From: Heliomicrobium modesticaldum Ice1
GTDB lineage: Bacteria > Bacillota > Desulfitobacteriia > Heliobacteriales > Heliobacteriaceae
Assembly: GCF_000019165.1 (NCBI RefSeq)
Contig: NC_010337.2
Span: 1,479,001-1,543,000 of the forward strand
Length of the DNA: 64,000 nucleotides
Direction: 5' to 3'
Part shown: positions 19,381 to 28,148 of the stretch, one piece after another
How positions within the stretch are numbered: position 1 is the first letter of the stretch
Layout: the number at the start of each line of letters is the position of its first letter
Notes under the pieces: model-generated
What the model saw: the letters and a program-made list of their open reading frames with translations, nothing else
The model's database searches: none
Told to the model about the DNA's origin: nothing
Translations under genes and position numbers: made by a program

Positions 19381-19481
19381 GGCTATTCCGTCACCTTCTT
19401 CAGCATTTTCTCTATGAATGCTAATGAACCCTCTTTTAGGGCGATGGACATGGCATGTTTAGGAAAGGGAGTTGAGGCGTT

Positions 19482-19898
19482 GTGGATCCCAATCTGTTCT
19501 TGCTCGGGCTCTTTGTCATCGTCTTCGGGGTCATGGTCACGGTCACCTTTGCCATCCGTTCCTGCGGTCCGGCGCTTGTCGAGTTTATGAAGTCTGCGAC
19601 GATAGAGCAGCAACGGCAGACGGCGACTAAACTGGCGCAGTCGGCTGTCGTCTTTGCCCGGGCTCGCTTCGGCGCTCTCTCCGGCAAGGAACAGTTCGAG
19701 AAAGCGCTTCTGCTGGTGAGCAACGCCTTGGCGGAAAAGGGTCTTCAGGTTTCTTCCGATGAATTGGCGTCGACTGTCGAATTCGCCTACGAAGAAGCGA
19801 AAAAGGCGGGACTGGTCGTATCCTTGAGCGAGCTGAAGAAAATCGCCGATAGTGGAACGGAGACGCCGTCCTCAGCGGAAGAGGCGCCTGTTGCCTAA
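19482..19898 (+). CDS. LLH-type phage-holin-like membrane protein
   Basis: 138 residues: one N-terminal membrane helix (LFLLGLFVIVFGVMVTVTFAI) then a cytoplasmic helical domain (TATKLAQSAVVFARARFGALSGKEQFEKALLLVSNALAEKGLQVSS). This layout matches the phage-holin LLH family that is often found as a chromosomal single gene in Clostridia. No lysin or phage gene is near, so a lytic role is doubtful. The start is GTG at 19482; the ribosome site is weak. Confidence 0.65.
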   Translation: MDPNLFLLGLFVIVFGVMVTVTFAIRSCGPALVEFMKSATIEQQRQTATKLAQSAVVFARARFGALSGKEQFEKALLLVSNALAEKGLQVSSDELASTVEFAYEEAKKAGLVVSLSELKKIADSGTETPSSAEEAPVA

Positions 19899-20000
19899 GG
19901 ATAATCCTGTGCCGGCGGCTGGGGCCGGGCGGTAAAAACGCCATCGTCCAGACCGGTTTTTTTGCGTAATTTTCAATTATACGAATATTACACATGTCAC

Positions 20001-20029
20001 TTGCAAAGGTTATACAATTTTGTTATTGT
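20001..20029 (+). promoter_or_regulatory. Promoter for the 33-codon gene
   Basis: TTGCAA (20001-20006), a 17-bp spacer and TATTGT (20024-20029), about 108 bp upstream of the small ORF. Confidence 0.5.
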
Positions 20030-20136
20030 ACCAATTGTAGACCAGCGATCAGGAGAATCCTGTTTCCAGCAGGCGGGCAAAGGAGTCCTTTTTTCGACGG
20101 CTGGGCTCATCGTGTTGGTAGAAAAGAGGGACCAAA

Positions 20137-20238
20137 ATGGAATCACTTTGGCTGATCAACCTGTTGTTCTGCTTCTGGATCTTATTCCTGAAGACAGTCA
20201 GCAATCCTCAGGCCCAGTGGGATGACGATGATTTTTAG
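20137..20238 (+). CDS. 33-residue single-pass membrane peptide
   Basis: MESLWLINLLFCFWILFLKT is followed by a short linker and an acidic tail ending WDDDDF. One hydrophobic helix (residues 3-19) of Leu/Phe/Trp can span the membrane. GAGGG lies 7 bp before the ATG, a promoter lies upstream and a terminator 20 bp after the stop, so it looks like a complete transcription unit. No family recognised. Heliobacterial reaction centres contain a tiny one-helix subunit (PshX, about 31 residues) of similar size; I cannot claim identity. Confidence 0.6.
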   Translation: MESLWLINLLFCFWILFLKTVSNPQAQWDDDDF

Positions 20239-20256
20239 GACTTAAAGGGTAAATAA

Positions 20257-20293
20257 AAACGCCGCTACCTAGTGTAGGTGAGCGGCCTTTTTA
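20257..20293 (+). terminator. Terminator after the 33-codon gene
   Basis: AAAAAC-GCCGCTACC pairs with GGT-G-AGCGGC (one bulge) followed by CTTTTT. It supports the small ORF as a separate unit. Confidence 0.8.
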
Positions 20294-20391
20294 TTTATCG
20301 CGGGGAAAGGCGAAGGATTCTGGGAGGCGACGGCGAAGGAAGCGGTGGACCACCCTGTCTGCCTGACCTTTGACGAGGATATCAGAAGCAT

Positions 20392-20422
20392 AAAAAACGC
20401 CTGCTAGTTCAAAGCAGGCGTT
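20392..20422 (-). terminator. Terminator after tRNA-Thr
   Basis: On the - strand AACGCCTGC/GCAGGCGTT forms a 9-bp stem followed by a run of T, 12 bp past the tRNA 3' end. Confidence 0.85.
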
Positions 20423-20433
20423 CCAAATGCACA

Positions 20434-20509
20434 TGGAGCCGATGGCCGGACTCGAACCGGCGACCTATTGATTACGAATCAATTGCTCTACCAACTGAGC
20501 TACACCGGC
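20434..20509 (-). tRNA. tRNA-Thr (anticodon CGT)
   Basis: A 76-nt cloverleaf with CCA encoded. Acceptor GCCGGTG pairs with CATCGGC; the D arm (GTAGCTCAGTTGGTAGAGC) and T arm (GCCGGTTCGAGTCCGGC) are standard. Anticodon stem ATTGA/TCAAT holds the loop TTCGTAA with anticodon CGT, reading ACG. Confidence 0.96.
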
Positions 20510-20537
20510 AGTCGCTTGATTCACCCAAGCAAAAAGC

Positions 20538-20567
20538 AGTTTAGCACAGGATAGGGAGCAATGTCAA
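20538..20567 (-). promoter_or_regulatory. Promoter of tRNA-Thr
   Basis: On the - strand TTGACA (20567-20562), an 18-bp spacer and TAAACT (20543-20538) with an upstream TGC (extended -10), about 29 bp before the tRNA 5' end. Confidence 0.75.
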
Positions 20568-20747
20568 CGGGGAAGTTTCTCCCAGACCGGCTTCGGCGGA
20601 ACAAATCGACAAAACAGTCCGTCCATAAGGCATAATCGCACCGGCATGGGAATATATGATCAATAATATGATAAAACAAAAAAGGAATTACAGCGCCTAA
20701 AGCGAATACTATGCTGCTAACTTTTACGGTGGAGAAGGAGGGGCCTC

Positions 20748-21836
20748 ATGGGAATGGCAGCGGAGCGCTTGTTTCCGGGTGGCGATCAAGAAGATCTGGG
20801 CCTGGACGATTTGTTTGATGTCATCATGCGCTCCATGCGGGAGGGGTTAATCCTGATCAACCGGCAGCGCGTGATCCATGTGATCAATGAGGCCGCCGTC
20901 CGCATCCTTGGGCTGGAGAGTGTCGAAAGCACCGTCAACCGGCGCATCGAAGAGGCGGTCGGGCCCGTTTTTTCTCGCAGTCCCGAAGAGTACCTGCGGA
21001 CCAGCCCATGGATGTCGGTGCTGCGAACAGGCGAGCCTCAGTATGATGTGGTGCGCTATACCCTCTCCGGCCTGATCCTCAGCGTGAATTTCGTGCCTGT
21101 GATCAAAGGCGGTGTCGCCCAGGGGATCATGGCCACGATCCAGGACGTGACCGCCCGGAGCCGCCTGAAGGAGGACCTGCTCCGGGCCAACCAGGAGCTG
21201 GAAGAGGCTTTTTCCCTGACGCTCCCCAACCACAAGGTGACGCACAAGCTCAAGACGACGCCGGAGTATGTCGATGTCTATGATCCGGCGACAGGGAAGA
21301 TCACGATCACGGCGGTGATTGAAGACGGATCCTACCGCCACGTGATCAACGCCCTCAAGGTGCTGGCTGACCTGCACAAGCAGGGGATCACCGAGTTGAT
21401 CGGCATCGAAAAGGACACCCTGGTCCAGGCGATCCTCTTTCACGACCTGGGCAAGGTCCAACCGAAGGCGAAGGTGGGCGATGTCGTCTCGCCGAAAACC
21501 TTTTTCGAGGACAGCTTCCGCCATGCTGAGCGGAGCGCCGAGTTCGCCCGGCACGATTACAACCAGCCGCCCGATGTGGTTGAGCTGATCCGCTACCACC
21601 ACCACCGGGAAGAGGAGCTTCCCCCCAGCTTCCCCTTCCGACTCCTGCCCATGCTGCGGCTGCTCAAGCTCGTCGACGGCATCTCAGCCGGGCTGACCCG
21701 ACGGGGCAATCAGGTCTGCTTCACCGTCGACGGCAGTTTGATCATCATCAGAGAGACGTCGCTCCATCCCGATTACAACAACATCCGCTCGGTCGACCTC
21801 CTTACAGGGGCAAAACAAGTGCTTCCTAGCGAATAG
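20748..21836 (+). CDS. PAS-HD domain signalling protein
   Basis: 362 residues. A PAS domain at about 25-135 (MREGLILINRQRVIHVINEAAVRILGL..., GIMATIQDVTARSRLKEDL) precedes an HD metal-dependent phosphohydrolase domain at about 185-320 (VIEDGSYRHVINALKVLADL, AILFHDLGKVQPKAKVG, HAERSAEFARH, IRYHHHREEELP). It senses an unknown signal and probably hydrolyses a nucleotide or phosphate ester; no HD-GYP signature is seen. ATG at 20748 follows GAAGGAGGGG. Tail-to-tail with mazG (2 bp). Confidence 0.85.
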   Translation: MGMAAERLFPGGDQEDLGLDDLFDVIMRSMREGLILINRQRVIHVINEAAVRILGLESVESTVNRRIEEAVGPVFSRSPEEYLRTSPWMSVLRTGEPQYDVVRYTLSGLILSVNFVPVIKGGVAQGIMATIQDVTARSRLKEDLLRANQELEEAFSLTLPNHKVTHKLKTTPEYVDVYDPATGKITITAVIEDGSYRHVINALKVLADLHKQGITELIGIEKDTLVQAILFHDLGKVQPKAKVGDVVSPKTFFEDSFRHAERSAEFARHDYNQPPDVVELIRYHHHREEELPPSFPFRLLPMLRLLKLVDGISAGLTRRGNQVCFTVDGSLIIIRETSLHPDYNNIRSVDLLTGAKQVLPSE

Positions 21837-21838
21837 TC

Positions 21839-22174
21839 TTATGGTTGAGGGACTTTCCGGGTCCACCGGTCTTTGTCTCGTGTCTCGTACTTTTCCATGG
21901 TCCGGCGAAAGATGTCGGCCATGTCATAGCCCTGGGAATTGGAGAGGCAGACGAGGATGAAGAGCAGGTCGCCGATCTCCAGTTCCAGATCGCCCTCGGC
22001 TTCGCCGGGCTTTTTCTTTTTGGGCCCAAACCGGTGGGAGACCTCCCGGGCCAGTTCGCCCAACTCCTCACAGAGCCGGATAACGAGGGTGGGCGGGTCA
22101 AAATAGCCCTCTTCAAACTGAGAGATGTAGGCGTCCACGCGGTCCTGCAGGTCGCGCAGGCTTGGCGATTCCAT
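21839..22174 (-). CDS. MazG-like nucleotide pyrophosphohydrolase
   Basis: 111 residues of the all-alpha NTP pyrophosphatase fold, probably a housecleaning enzyme for noncanonical NTPs. The metal-binding motif EELGELAREV plus ELEIGDLLFILV shows the EExxE...ExxD set. The ATG at 22172-22174 is used because AGGGAG lies 8 bp upstream; a GTG 9 bp earlier would sit on that site. Confidence 0.88.
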   Translation of the reverse strand: MESPSLRDLQDRVDAYISQFEEGYFDPPTLVIRLCEELGELAREVSHRFGPKKKKPGEAEGDLELEIGDLLFILVCLSNSQGYDMADIFRRTMEKYETRDKDRWTRKVPQP

Positions 22175-22326
22175 GGTAATCACTCCCTTTATGAGCTAGC
22201 TTAAAGATAGCCTTCGCCGGGAGACTTGTCCAGCATGGGGGCACTGAAGGGCTTAAAATCAAACAGGTTTCACGATGAGAAATCGACGATCCCTCTTGAC
22301 GCCGTAAGTACTAAGTGGAACAATGT

Positions 22327-22342
22327 AAGTGATCACTCACTT
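22327..22342. promoter_or_regulatory. Candidate TetR operator
   Basis: AAGTGATCACTCACTT: arms AAGTGA/TCACTT around TCAC, with an inner GTGATCAC palindrome, and ATGTAA/TTACAT outside it. It lies 58 bp upstream of the tetR gene start, the normal position for autoregulation of a TetR-exporter operon. A related half site AAGTGA-ACAC lies near 22370. Confidence 0.55.
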
Positions 22343-22399
22343 ATTACATCATATTACTTATCATAGACAAGTGAACACTCGAAACAAGGAGGCGAGGGC

Positions 22400-23098
22400 A
22401 TGGACGACCGGAAGCCGAACGGTGGAGAGACTGAAGAATATCAACTCCCGCCGCGGCTGACAGACAAACAGTGGAACATCGCAGAAGCCGCCCTCAGGGT
22501 TTTTTCCGAAAAGGGATTCAGCGCCGCTACGACGAGCGAGATCGCCCGTGAGGCCGGCATTTCGGAAGGGACCATCTTCCGGCATTTCAGGACGAAAAAG
22601 GAGATCCTCCTGGCCCTGCTCGTCCCGCTCATCAGCAACACCATCGCCCCCAACAGCGTTAACTCCATCCGGCAACTGTTGCTGACGAACGAAAACCTGC
22701 CCTTGCGAGAGGTGCTGGTGCTGATCAGCGAAGAGCGGCAGCAGTTCATCCTGAGCAATGAGAAACTGATCCGCCTGATTCTAACGGAGTCGCAGTACCA
22801 TCCGGAACTGCGGGAGATCTTTTTCCGGGAAGTGGGCTATAAGACCCAGGACGTCCTCTTGCGTTTTATCGAACAGCGGCAGCAGAAGGGCGAACTCCGG
22901 CAGGATCTGCGGCCCTGGGCGCTGGCCCGCTCCTGGTTCGGGATGCTGGTCACCTTTACGCTCAGTCCTTTTTTGATGCCGGAGCGGTCCGCCGGGGAAG
23001 ACAAGCGAAAGGAACTTGAAGATGTCATCGATCTTTTCTTGCACGGCGCCCTTCCGCCAACCGGCAGGGGCGCGGCAGCGCCGGAGTGCCCGCTGTGA
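22400..23098 (+). CDS. TetR-family transcriptional regulator
   Basis: 232 residues. The N-terminal helix-turn-helix ([41 protein letters not shown]) is at about 28-72; the C-terminal ligand-binding part ends with [13 protein letters not shown]. It heads a tetR-hlyD-ABC-ABC2 cluster, so it likely represses that exporter until a toxic ligand is present. ATG at 22400 follows AAGGAGGCGAG. Confidence 0.92.
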   Translation: MDDRKPNGGETEEYQLPPRLTDKQWNIAEAALRVFSEKGFSAATTSEIAREAGISEGTIFRHFRTKKEILLALLVPLISNTIAPNSVNSIRQLLLTNENLPLREVLVLISEERQQFILSNEKLIRLILTESQYHPELREIFFREVGYKTQDVLLRFIEQRQQKGELRQDLRPWALARSWFGMLVTFTLSPFLMPERSAGEDKRKELEDVIDLFLHGALPPTGRGAAAPECPL

Positions 23099-23189
23099 AC
23101 GCCACAGCGCCACAGAAAACACCGCCCGGCGGACTCGGTCCTAACGGATAGAAGCGGGGGACAAGGGAAGGGAGAAGGGGGATGCAGCC

Positions 23190-24338
23190 ATGCAGGCAAA
23201 GGTGAAGATCATCGCCGGCGGCGCCATTGCGGTAACCCTGGGGTTGTTGGCCTTTAGCGTCACCGGAACGGTGAAAGGGGATGCAGGCGTTCTCGGGCGC
23301 TTCTTCGGACCGGCCAAGGAGGTTTATTCGGGGACCATCGAAGGGACCATGGTGCCTGTCCAGCCGGAAGTCTCCGGCCGCATCGTGGAACTGCGCGTCA
23401 CCGAAGGGCAGACCGTCGAGGCAGGTCAAGTGATCGCCCTGTTGGATGACCAGACGGCTTCCATCAGTCTGGCTGCCGCCGAGAGCGATCTCCGGCAGGC
23501 CGAGGCCAAGCTGCTCGACCTGCTCAACGGGAGCCGTGTCGAGGAGATCCGCCGCCAGCGCGCCACTGTGGACCAGTTCCAGGCAGTCGTCAACCAGAAC
23601 CGCAACCTCATCGACCAGTACAAGGCCAACCTTGCCCGCGATGAAGAGAACCTGCGCCGCGAGGAGCAGATCCTGAAAGAAAACCAGGCGCTTTTTGACG
23701 CAGGCGCCTTGAGCGCCCGCGAACTGGACAACCAGAAGACGCGGGCGAAGACGGCCCGCGCCCAGGCAGAGGCCACGAAGGCCCAGGTGGAAGCCGCCAA
23801 GTTCCAGGTTGAATCGGCGGAGGCGCAGCGCAGCGGCGCCCAGGCTGGCCTTGACCTAGCCCTGGCCGGTTACACCGAGCCGACCATCCAGGCCCAGAAG
23901 GCGGTTGTCGACGGCTTGAAGGAAAAGGTGCGCCTAGCCCAGGTGAACGCCGGCAAGGCGATCATCAAAAGCCCCGTTCAGGGCCGCGTTCTTTACAAGC
24001 ACGTGGAAACGGGACAGGTGGTCAACACAGCCAGCCGCATCATCACCGTCCTCGATGAAAACGATCTCTGGGTGAAGGTCTTTGTGCCTGAGGCGCTGTT
24101 GGGCGGCCTATCCGTCGGAACTGCCGCTGCCGTCAGCGTCGACGCTTATCCCGACGAGTCTTTCGCCGCCACAGTCACCCAGATCAGCGACAAAGCCGAG
24201 TTCACCCCGAAAAACGTGCAGACGAAGGAAGAGCGGACGAACCTCGTCTTCAGCGTCAAAACCAAGCTGACCGAGGGACTGGACCGGCTGAAACCGGGCA
24301 TGCCGGCCGACGTGGTTTTCCAGAAGACGAAGGGATAG
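23190..24338 (+). CDS. HlyD/EmrA-type membrane fusion (periplasmic adaptor-like) protein
   Basis: 382 residues: N-terminal membrane anchor (IIAGGAIAVTLGLLAFSVTGT), lipoyl half (GTMVPVQPEVSGRIVELRVTEGQTVEAGQVIALLDD), a long coiled-coil hairpin (about 90-225, rich in Ala/Gln/Glu), the second lipoyl half (IIKSPVQGRVLYKHVETGQVV) and a beta-barrel domain. It couples to the ABC transporter encoded next. ATG 23190, 91 bp after tetR. Confidence 0.93.
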   Translation: MQAKVKIIAGGAIAVTLGLLAFSVTGTVKGDAGVLGRFFGPAKEVYSGTIEGTMVPVQPEVSGRIVELRVTEGQTVEAGQVIALLDDQTASISLAAAESDLRQAEAKLLDLLNGSRVEEIRRQRATVDQFQAVVNQNRNLIDQYKANLARDEENLRREEQILKENQALFDAGALSARELDNQKTRAKTARAQAEATKAQVEAAKFQVESAEAQRSGAQAGLDLALAGYTEPTIQAQKAVVDGLKEKVRLAQVNAGKAIIKSPVQGRVLYKHVETGQVVNTASRIITVLDENDLWVKVFVPEALLGGLSVGTAAAVSVDAYPDESFAATVTQISDKAEFTPKNVQTKEERTNLVFSVKTKLTEGLDRLKPGMPADVVFQKTKG

Positions 24339-24358
24339 CCCGGCGGAGGTGAGAGACC

Positions 24359-25129
24359 ATGGAATTGGCCATCAATTGCCAGGGATTGATCAAACGCTTC
24401 GGGAGCTATACGGCTGTCGAGGGCGTAACCTTCCAACTGCCGGCCGGCTCGATCATGGGCTTCGTCGGCCCCAACGGCGCCGGCAAGACGACGACGATCC
24501 GCATGCTCTGCGGCGTGCTCATGCCGACAGAGGGCCAGGCCACCGTTCTTGGCTATGACGTGCGCACCCACCCGGAGGAGATCAAGCAGCGCATCGGCTA
24601 CATGTCCCAAAAGTTCAGCCTCTACGACGACCTGACGGTCCAGGAGAACATCGACTTCTACGCCGGCGTCTACAACCTGCGCGGCGCCGAGGCGGCGGAG
24701 CGCAAGCGCAGCGTCGTCGAACGGATCGGCCTGGAGGGCCGGCTGCCCCAACTGGTCCACTCCCTGTCGGGCGGCTGGAAGCAGCGTGTCGCCCTGGCCT
24801 GCGCCCTGCTCCATGCGCCCCGGCTGATCGTCCTCGACGAACCGACGGCCGGCGTGGACCCCGTCTCCCGGCGCGTCTTCTGGCAGATCATCCGTCAACT
24901 CCGCGCCGAGGGGATGACCATCCTGGTCAGCACCCACTACATGGATGAGGCCGACACCTGCGATTTCCTGGGCTTCGTCTTTTATGGGCGGCTGATCGCC
25001 TTCGGCACCCCGGCGGAGATGAAAGCCCGCGAAAACAAGGCCAGCCTGGACGATCTCTTCATTTACTTTGTGGAGCGCGAAGCCGCCGACGACCCGCGCA
25101 ACGCCGGCATCAAAGGGGGGCGGCGATGA
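24359..25129 (+). CDS. ABC transporter ATP-binding protein
   Basis: 256 residues. Walker A GPNGAGKTTTIRML (about 38-51), signature LSGGWKQRVALACALLHAP (note W before K where many have Q), Walker B LIVLDEPTAGVD, and the switch His in STHYMDEAD. Of the CcmA/DrrA export type. ATG at 24359 behind GGAGGTGAG; overlaps the permease start by 4 bp. Confidence 0.95.
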   Translation: MELAINCQGLIKRFGSYTAVEGVTFQLPAGSIMGFVGPNGAGKTTTIRMLCGVLMPTEGQATVLGYDVRTHPEEIKQRIGYMSQKFSLYDDLTVQENIDFYAGVYNLRGAEAAERKRSVVERIGLEGRLPQLVHSLSGGWKQRVALACALLHAPRLIVLDEPTAGVDPVSRRVFWQIIRQLRAEGMTILVSTHYMDEADTCDFLGFVFYGRLIAFGTPAEMKARENKASLDDLFIYFVEREAADDPRNAGIKGGRR

Positions 25130-26271
25130 TGATGGAACGGTTCAGTTGGACCCGCTTTCAGGCTATTTTGCGCAAGGAATTCCAGCAGATCATCCGTGAC
25201 CGGCCCAGCATCGGCCTGGCTATCGGCATGCCGGTCATGCTGCTGCTGCTCTTCGGTTACGCCGTCAACACCGATGTGGACCACCTGCCGGCGGTCGTCT
25301 GGGACCAATCGATGAGCCAGGACAGCCGGGCCTTTATCAGCGCCTTGCGCAACTCGACCTATCTCGATCCCGATTACCATGTGCGGGGATACGACGAGAT
25401 CGGACGCTACCTGGACAGCGCCGACGCCCGCGTCGCCGTGATCATCCCGCCCGATTACGGCAAACAGGTGCAGGGCAACGGCAGCGCCACCATCCAGGTG
25501 CTCGTCGACGGTTCCGACCCGACGGCGGCCCGAGCGGCCATGAACGCTGTCCAGACGGTAGGATTCAACGCCGGTTGGGACGTGCAGGCGGAGCGTCTGG
25601 CGGCGCAAGGGGGGGAGAAGCCGCGCTTGCCGGTGCAAGTGGAGACCCGCGTCTGGTACAACCCGGATATGAAGTCGGCCGTCTTCAACGTCCCCGGCCT
25701 GATCGGCCTCATTTTGCAGAACGTCGTCGCCATGCTCACGGCCTTCTCCATGGTCCGTGAGAAGGAGCGGGGCACGATGGAACAACTGGTCGTCACGCCG
25801 ATCCGGCCGGCCGAACTGATGCTGGGGAAACTGCTGCCCTTCGTCTTCATCGGCTTCGTCTCCCTGACGATGGTCTTGCTCATCGGCATCTACTGGTTTG
25901 AGGTGCCGCCGAAAGGCAGCGTGGTCTTGCTCTTTTTCTTGTCCACCCTCTTTTTGATCACCATCCTGGCCGTCGGGCTCCTCGTCTCGACGGTGGCCAA
26001 GACGCAACTCCAGGCCATGCAGATGACCTTCCTGCTCATCCTGCCCTCGATCCTGCTGTCTGGCTTTGTGTTTCCCCGGGAGACGATGCCGGCGTTCCTC
26101 CAGGGGCTCGGCGGCATGCTCCCCTTGACCTACTTCCTCATCATCGTCCGAGGGATCTTCCTCAAAGGTGTCGGCCTCCAATATCTCTGGAAAGAGACGC
26201 TGCTCCTCTCCGGCTTCGCCATCGGCCTCTTTTTCCTGGCGGCGAAGAAATTCCGCAAAAACCTGGACTGA
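25126..26271 (+). CDS. ABC-2 type permease
   Basis: 381 residues. A first membrane helix (SIGLAIGMPVMLLLLFGYAV) is followed by a large external domain (about 50-180) and five C-terminal helices, including LIGLILQNVVAMLTAFSMVREKERGTMEQL, the ABC-2 family signature region. YhhJ/DrrB-like. With the ATPase and HlyD protein it forms a multidrug or hydrophobic-compound exporter; the substrate is not predictable. ATG 25126 overlaps the ATPase stop. Confidence 0.93.
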   Translation: MMMERFSWTRFQAILRKEFQQIIRDRPSIGLAIGMPVMLLLLFGYAVNTDVDHLPAVVWDQSMSQDSRAFISALRNSTYLDPDYHVRGYDEIGRYLDSADARVAVIIPPDYGKQVQGNGSATIQVLVDGSDPTAARAAMNAVQTVGFNAGWDVQAERLAAQGGEKPRLPVQVETRVWYNPDMKSAVFNVPGLIGLILQNVVAMLTAFSMVREKERGTMEQLVVTPIRPAELMLGKLLPFVFIGFVSLTMVLLIGIYWFEVPPKGSVVLLFFLSTLFLITILAVGLLVSTVAKTQLQAMQMTFLLILPSILLSGFVFPRETMPAFLQGLGGMLPLTYFLIIVRGIFLKGVGLQYLWKETLLLSGFAIGLFFLAAKKFRKNLD

Positions 26272-26348
26272 TACCTGATACGTTCAATCATCAGACTTCA
26301 TCCATCGCAATGGGTACCGTGGATCTTTTTTCGGCAACACCGCCGCAT

Positions 26349-26396
26349 CCCCTTATCTCTTGGCGAACACGCCTCGGTGATAAGGGGCCTTTTTTC
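26349..26396 (+). terminator. Terminator of the exporter operon
   Basis: CCCCTTATC/GATAAGGGG outer stem with an inner GGCG-AACA-CGCC hairpin, followed by CCTTTTTTCTTTT. Confidence 0.88.
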
Positions 26397-26444
26397 TTTT
26401 GGCGAGGGCCAAACCGTTATTGCCGTTAAAGGGAAAACAGGCTA

Positions 26445-26473
26445 TTTACCGGAAAAAAAGAAATCTGTATAAT
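26445..26473 (+). promoter_or_regulatory. Promoter of the CoA-transferase gene
   Basis: TTTACC (26445-26450), a 17-bp spacer and a consensus TATAAT (26468-26473), about 90 bp before the ATG. Confidence 0.7.
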
Positions 26474-26484
26474 CAGAATTATAC
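26467..26484. promoter_or_regulatory. Inverted repeat over the -10, candidate operator
   Basis: GTATAAT-CAGA-ATTATAC, 7-4-7 perfect, covering the -10 hexamer and start region of the CoA-transferase promoter; a repressor bound here would block transcription. Confidence 0.5.
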
Positions 26485-26562
26485 GAATTTAGGTGCCCGG
26501 CGTTTCTTACTTAAGAAGCGCTCCCATGACATGGAACGCAAATTTAGGAGGGGTTTAAGCCG

Positions 26563-27900
26563 ATGAGTCTTCAAGATCAATACCGTTCCAAACGAATCAC
26601 AGCAAGGGAAGCGGCCCGGATGGTCAAATCGGGTGACTGGATCGAGTATGGCTTTTGCCTGGCGGCGCCGCGCGCTTTTGACGCCGCTCTGGCTGAGCGC
26701 TGTGACGACCTTACGGACGTACATATCCGGGCGGGTGTCTCTGTGTACCCATCCCTGGCCTTTGAATCGGATCCCACTGGCGAGCGTTTCACCTGGAACT
26801 CTTGGCATTTCTCCGGCTTGGATCGGCGCTATGCATCTCAGGGATCTGCTTTTTACATCCCCATGCGCTTCCGCGAACTGCCCCGTTACGTCCTGGAGAA
26901 CCAGCCTACCGATGTCTTCGTCACCCAGGCGGCCCCTATGGACCGGTACGGTTTTTTCAACTTCGGCGTCAGCAACAGCCACCATTACGGACTCATCGCC
27001 CGCGCCAAGAAAATCATCATCGAGGTGAACGAGCACTTCCCCCGCGTCCACGGCGGGCACGGTCACGGCATCCACATTGACCAGGTGGACCATATCATCG
27101 AAGGTGACAACCTGCCGCTGGCCGAGTTGCCGCCGGCGTCGGTCAGCGACGTGGACAAGGCGATCGCGACTCAGGTCTTGGCGAAGATGCATGACGGTGA
27201 CTGTGTCCAGTTGGGCATCGGCGGCATGCCCAATGCCCTCGGCAGGATGATCGCCGAATCAGACCTGAAGGATTTGGGCGGTCACACAGAGATGATTGCC
27301 GACAGCTTCGTCGACATGTTCCAGGCCGGACGCATGAACGGCTTGCGCAAGGCCATCGACCGGGGGCGTATCGCCTTCACCTTCGCCCTCGGCACGAAAC
27401 GGCTCTATGACTTCCTCGACGAAAACCCTTTCGTGGCCAGCTACCCTGTGGATTACACCAACGCCACCGAAGTGGCCGGCTCCATTGACAACCTGGTGAC
27501 CATCAACAACGCCGTCGAGGTGGACCTCTTCGGCCAGGTCTGCGCCGAATCGTCGGGCACCCGACAGATCAGCGGCACCGGCGGCCAGCTCGATTTCGTC
27601 ATCGCCGCCTATAGATCGAAGGGCGGACGCAGCTTTATCTGCCTTTCCTCCACGTACCGTGACAAGGCCGGCAACATCAAGTCGCGCATCCTGCCAACGA
27701 TCACCCCCGGCGGAATCATTACCGACACGCGGGCGACGACAATGTATGTCGTTACCGAGTATGGCATGTTCAACTGCAAGGGTCAGTCGACTTGGCAGCG
27801 GGCGGAAGGGCTGATCGGCATCGCCCATCCCCAATTCCGGGAGGAGCTGATCAGTAAAGCTGAGGCCATGGGCATCTGGCGACGGAGCAATAAGCGCTAA
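26563..27900 (+). CDS. Acetyl-CoA hydrolase/CoA-transferase family protein
   Basis: 445 residues of the Cat1/butyryl-CoA:acetate CoA-transferase family, which moves CoA between acetate and another acyl-CoA. Seen: the N-terminal SKRITAREAARMVKSGDWIEYG, the glycine loop LGIGGMPNALG, and the catalytic Glu in EVDLFGQVCAESSGTRQISGTGGQLDF, where CAES is the usual active-site context. 4-hydroxybutyrate or butyrate transferase is possible. ATG at 26563 behind TTAGGAGGGG; monocistronic between two terminators. Confidence 0.9.
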   Translation: MSLQDQYRSKRITAREAARMVKSGDWIEYGFCLAAPRAFDAALAERCDDLTDVHIRAGVSVYPSLAFESDPTGERFTWNSWHFSGLDRRYASQGSAFYIPMRFRELPRYVLENQPTDVFVTQAAPMDRYGFFNFGVSNSHHYGLIARAKKIIIEVNEHFPRVHGGHGHGIHIDQVDHIIEGDNLPLAELPPASVSDVDKAIATQVLAKMHDGDCVQLGIGGMPNALGRMIAESDLKDLGGHTEMIADSFVDMFQAGRMNGLRKAIDRGRIAFTFALGTKRLYDFLDENPFVASYPVDYTNATEVAGSIDNLVTINNAVEVDLFGQVCAESSGTRQISGTGGQLDFVIAAYRSKGGRSFICLSSTYRDKAGNIKSRILPTITPGGIITDTRATTMYVVTEYGMFNCKGQSTWQRAEGLIGIAHPQFREELISKAEAMGIWRRSNKR

Positions 27901-27976
27901 TCCCGCGTAAAGATGCCGCGATGCCGGTGCGCAAAGAACAGACAGGGCAGTCCGGCGAAGGACGACAAATGTTCAC

Positions 27977-28003
27977 AAGCATCCCTTTGGGGGTGCTTTT
28001 TTC
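27977..28003 (+). terminator. Terminator after the CoA-transferase gene
   Basis: CAAGCATCCC/GGGGGTGCTT stem with loop TTT, followed by a T-run. Confidence 0.8.
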
Positions 28004-28148
28004 TATATTTTATTAAAGGGCGGTGGGCAGAAGGGATGCATCATGTTCATGTCGAATGCATTCCAATGGCGCAATCGGACAATCCCTTTTTGCAGGTCAA
28101 GTGGGATAATTTGCATAGGCAAAAAACTGGATTACTGAGGTGTGTAAC

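Noticed and set aside
19482-19898. Prophage remnant suggested by the holin-like gene
   Set aside because: No other phage gene, integrase or attachment site nearby; such holin-like genes occur alone in Clostridia.
19975-26488. Shared 12-mer AATTATACGAAT at 19975 and 26477 as a common regulatory site
   Set aside because: Many 12-base coincidences are expected in 64 kb, and the two contexts differ.
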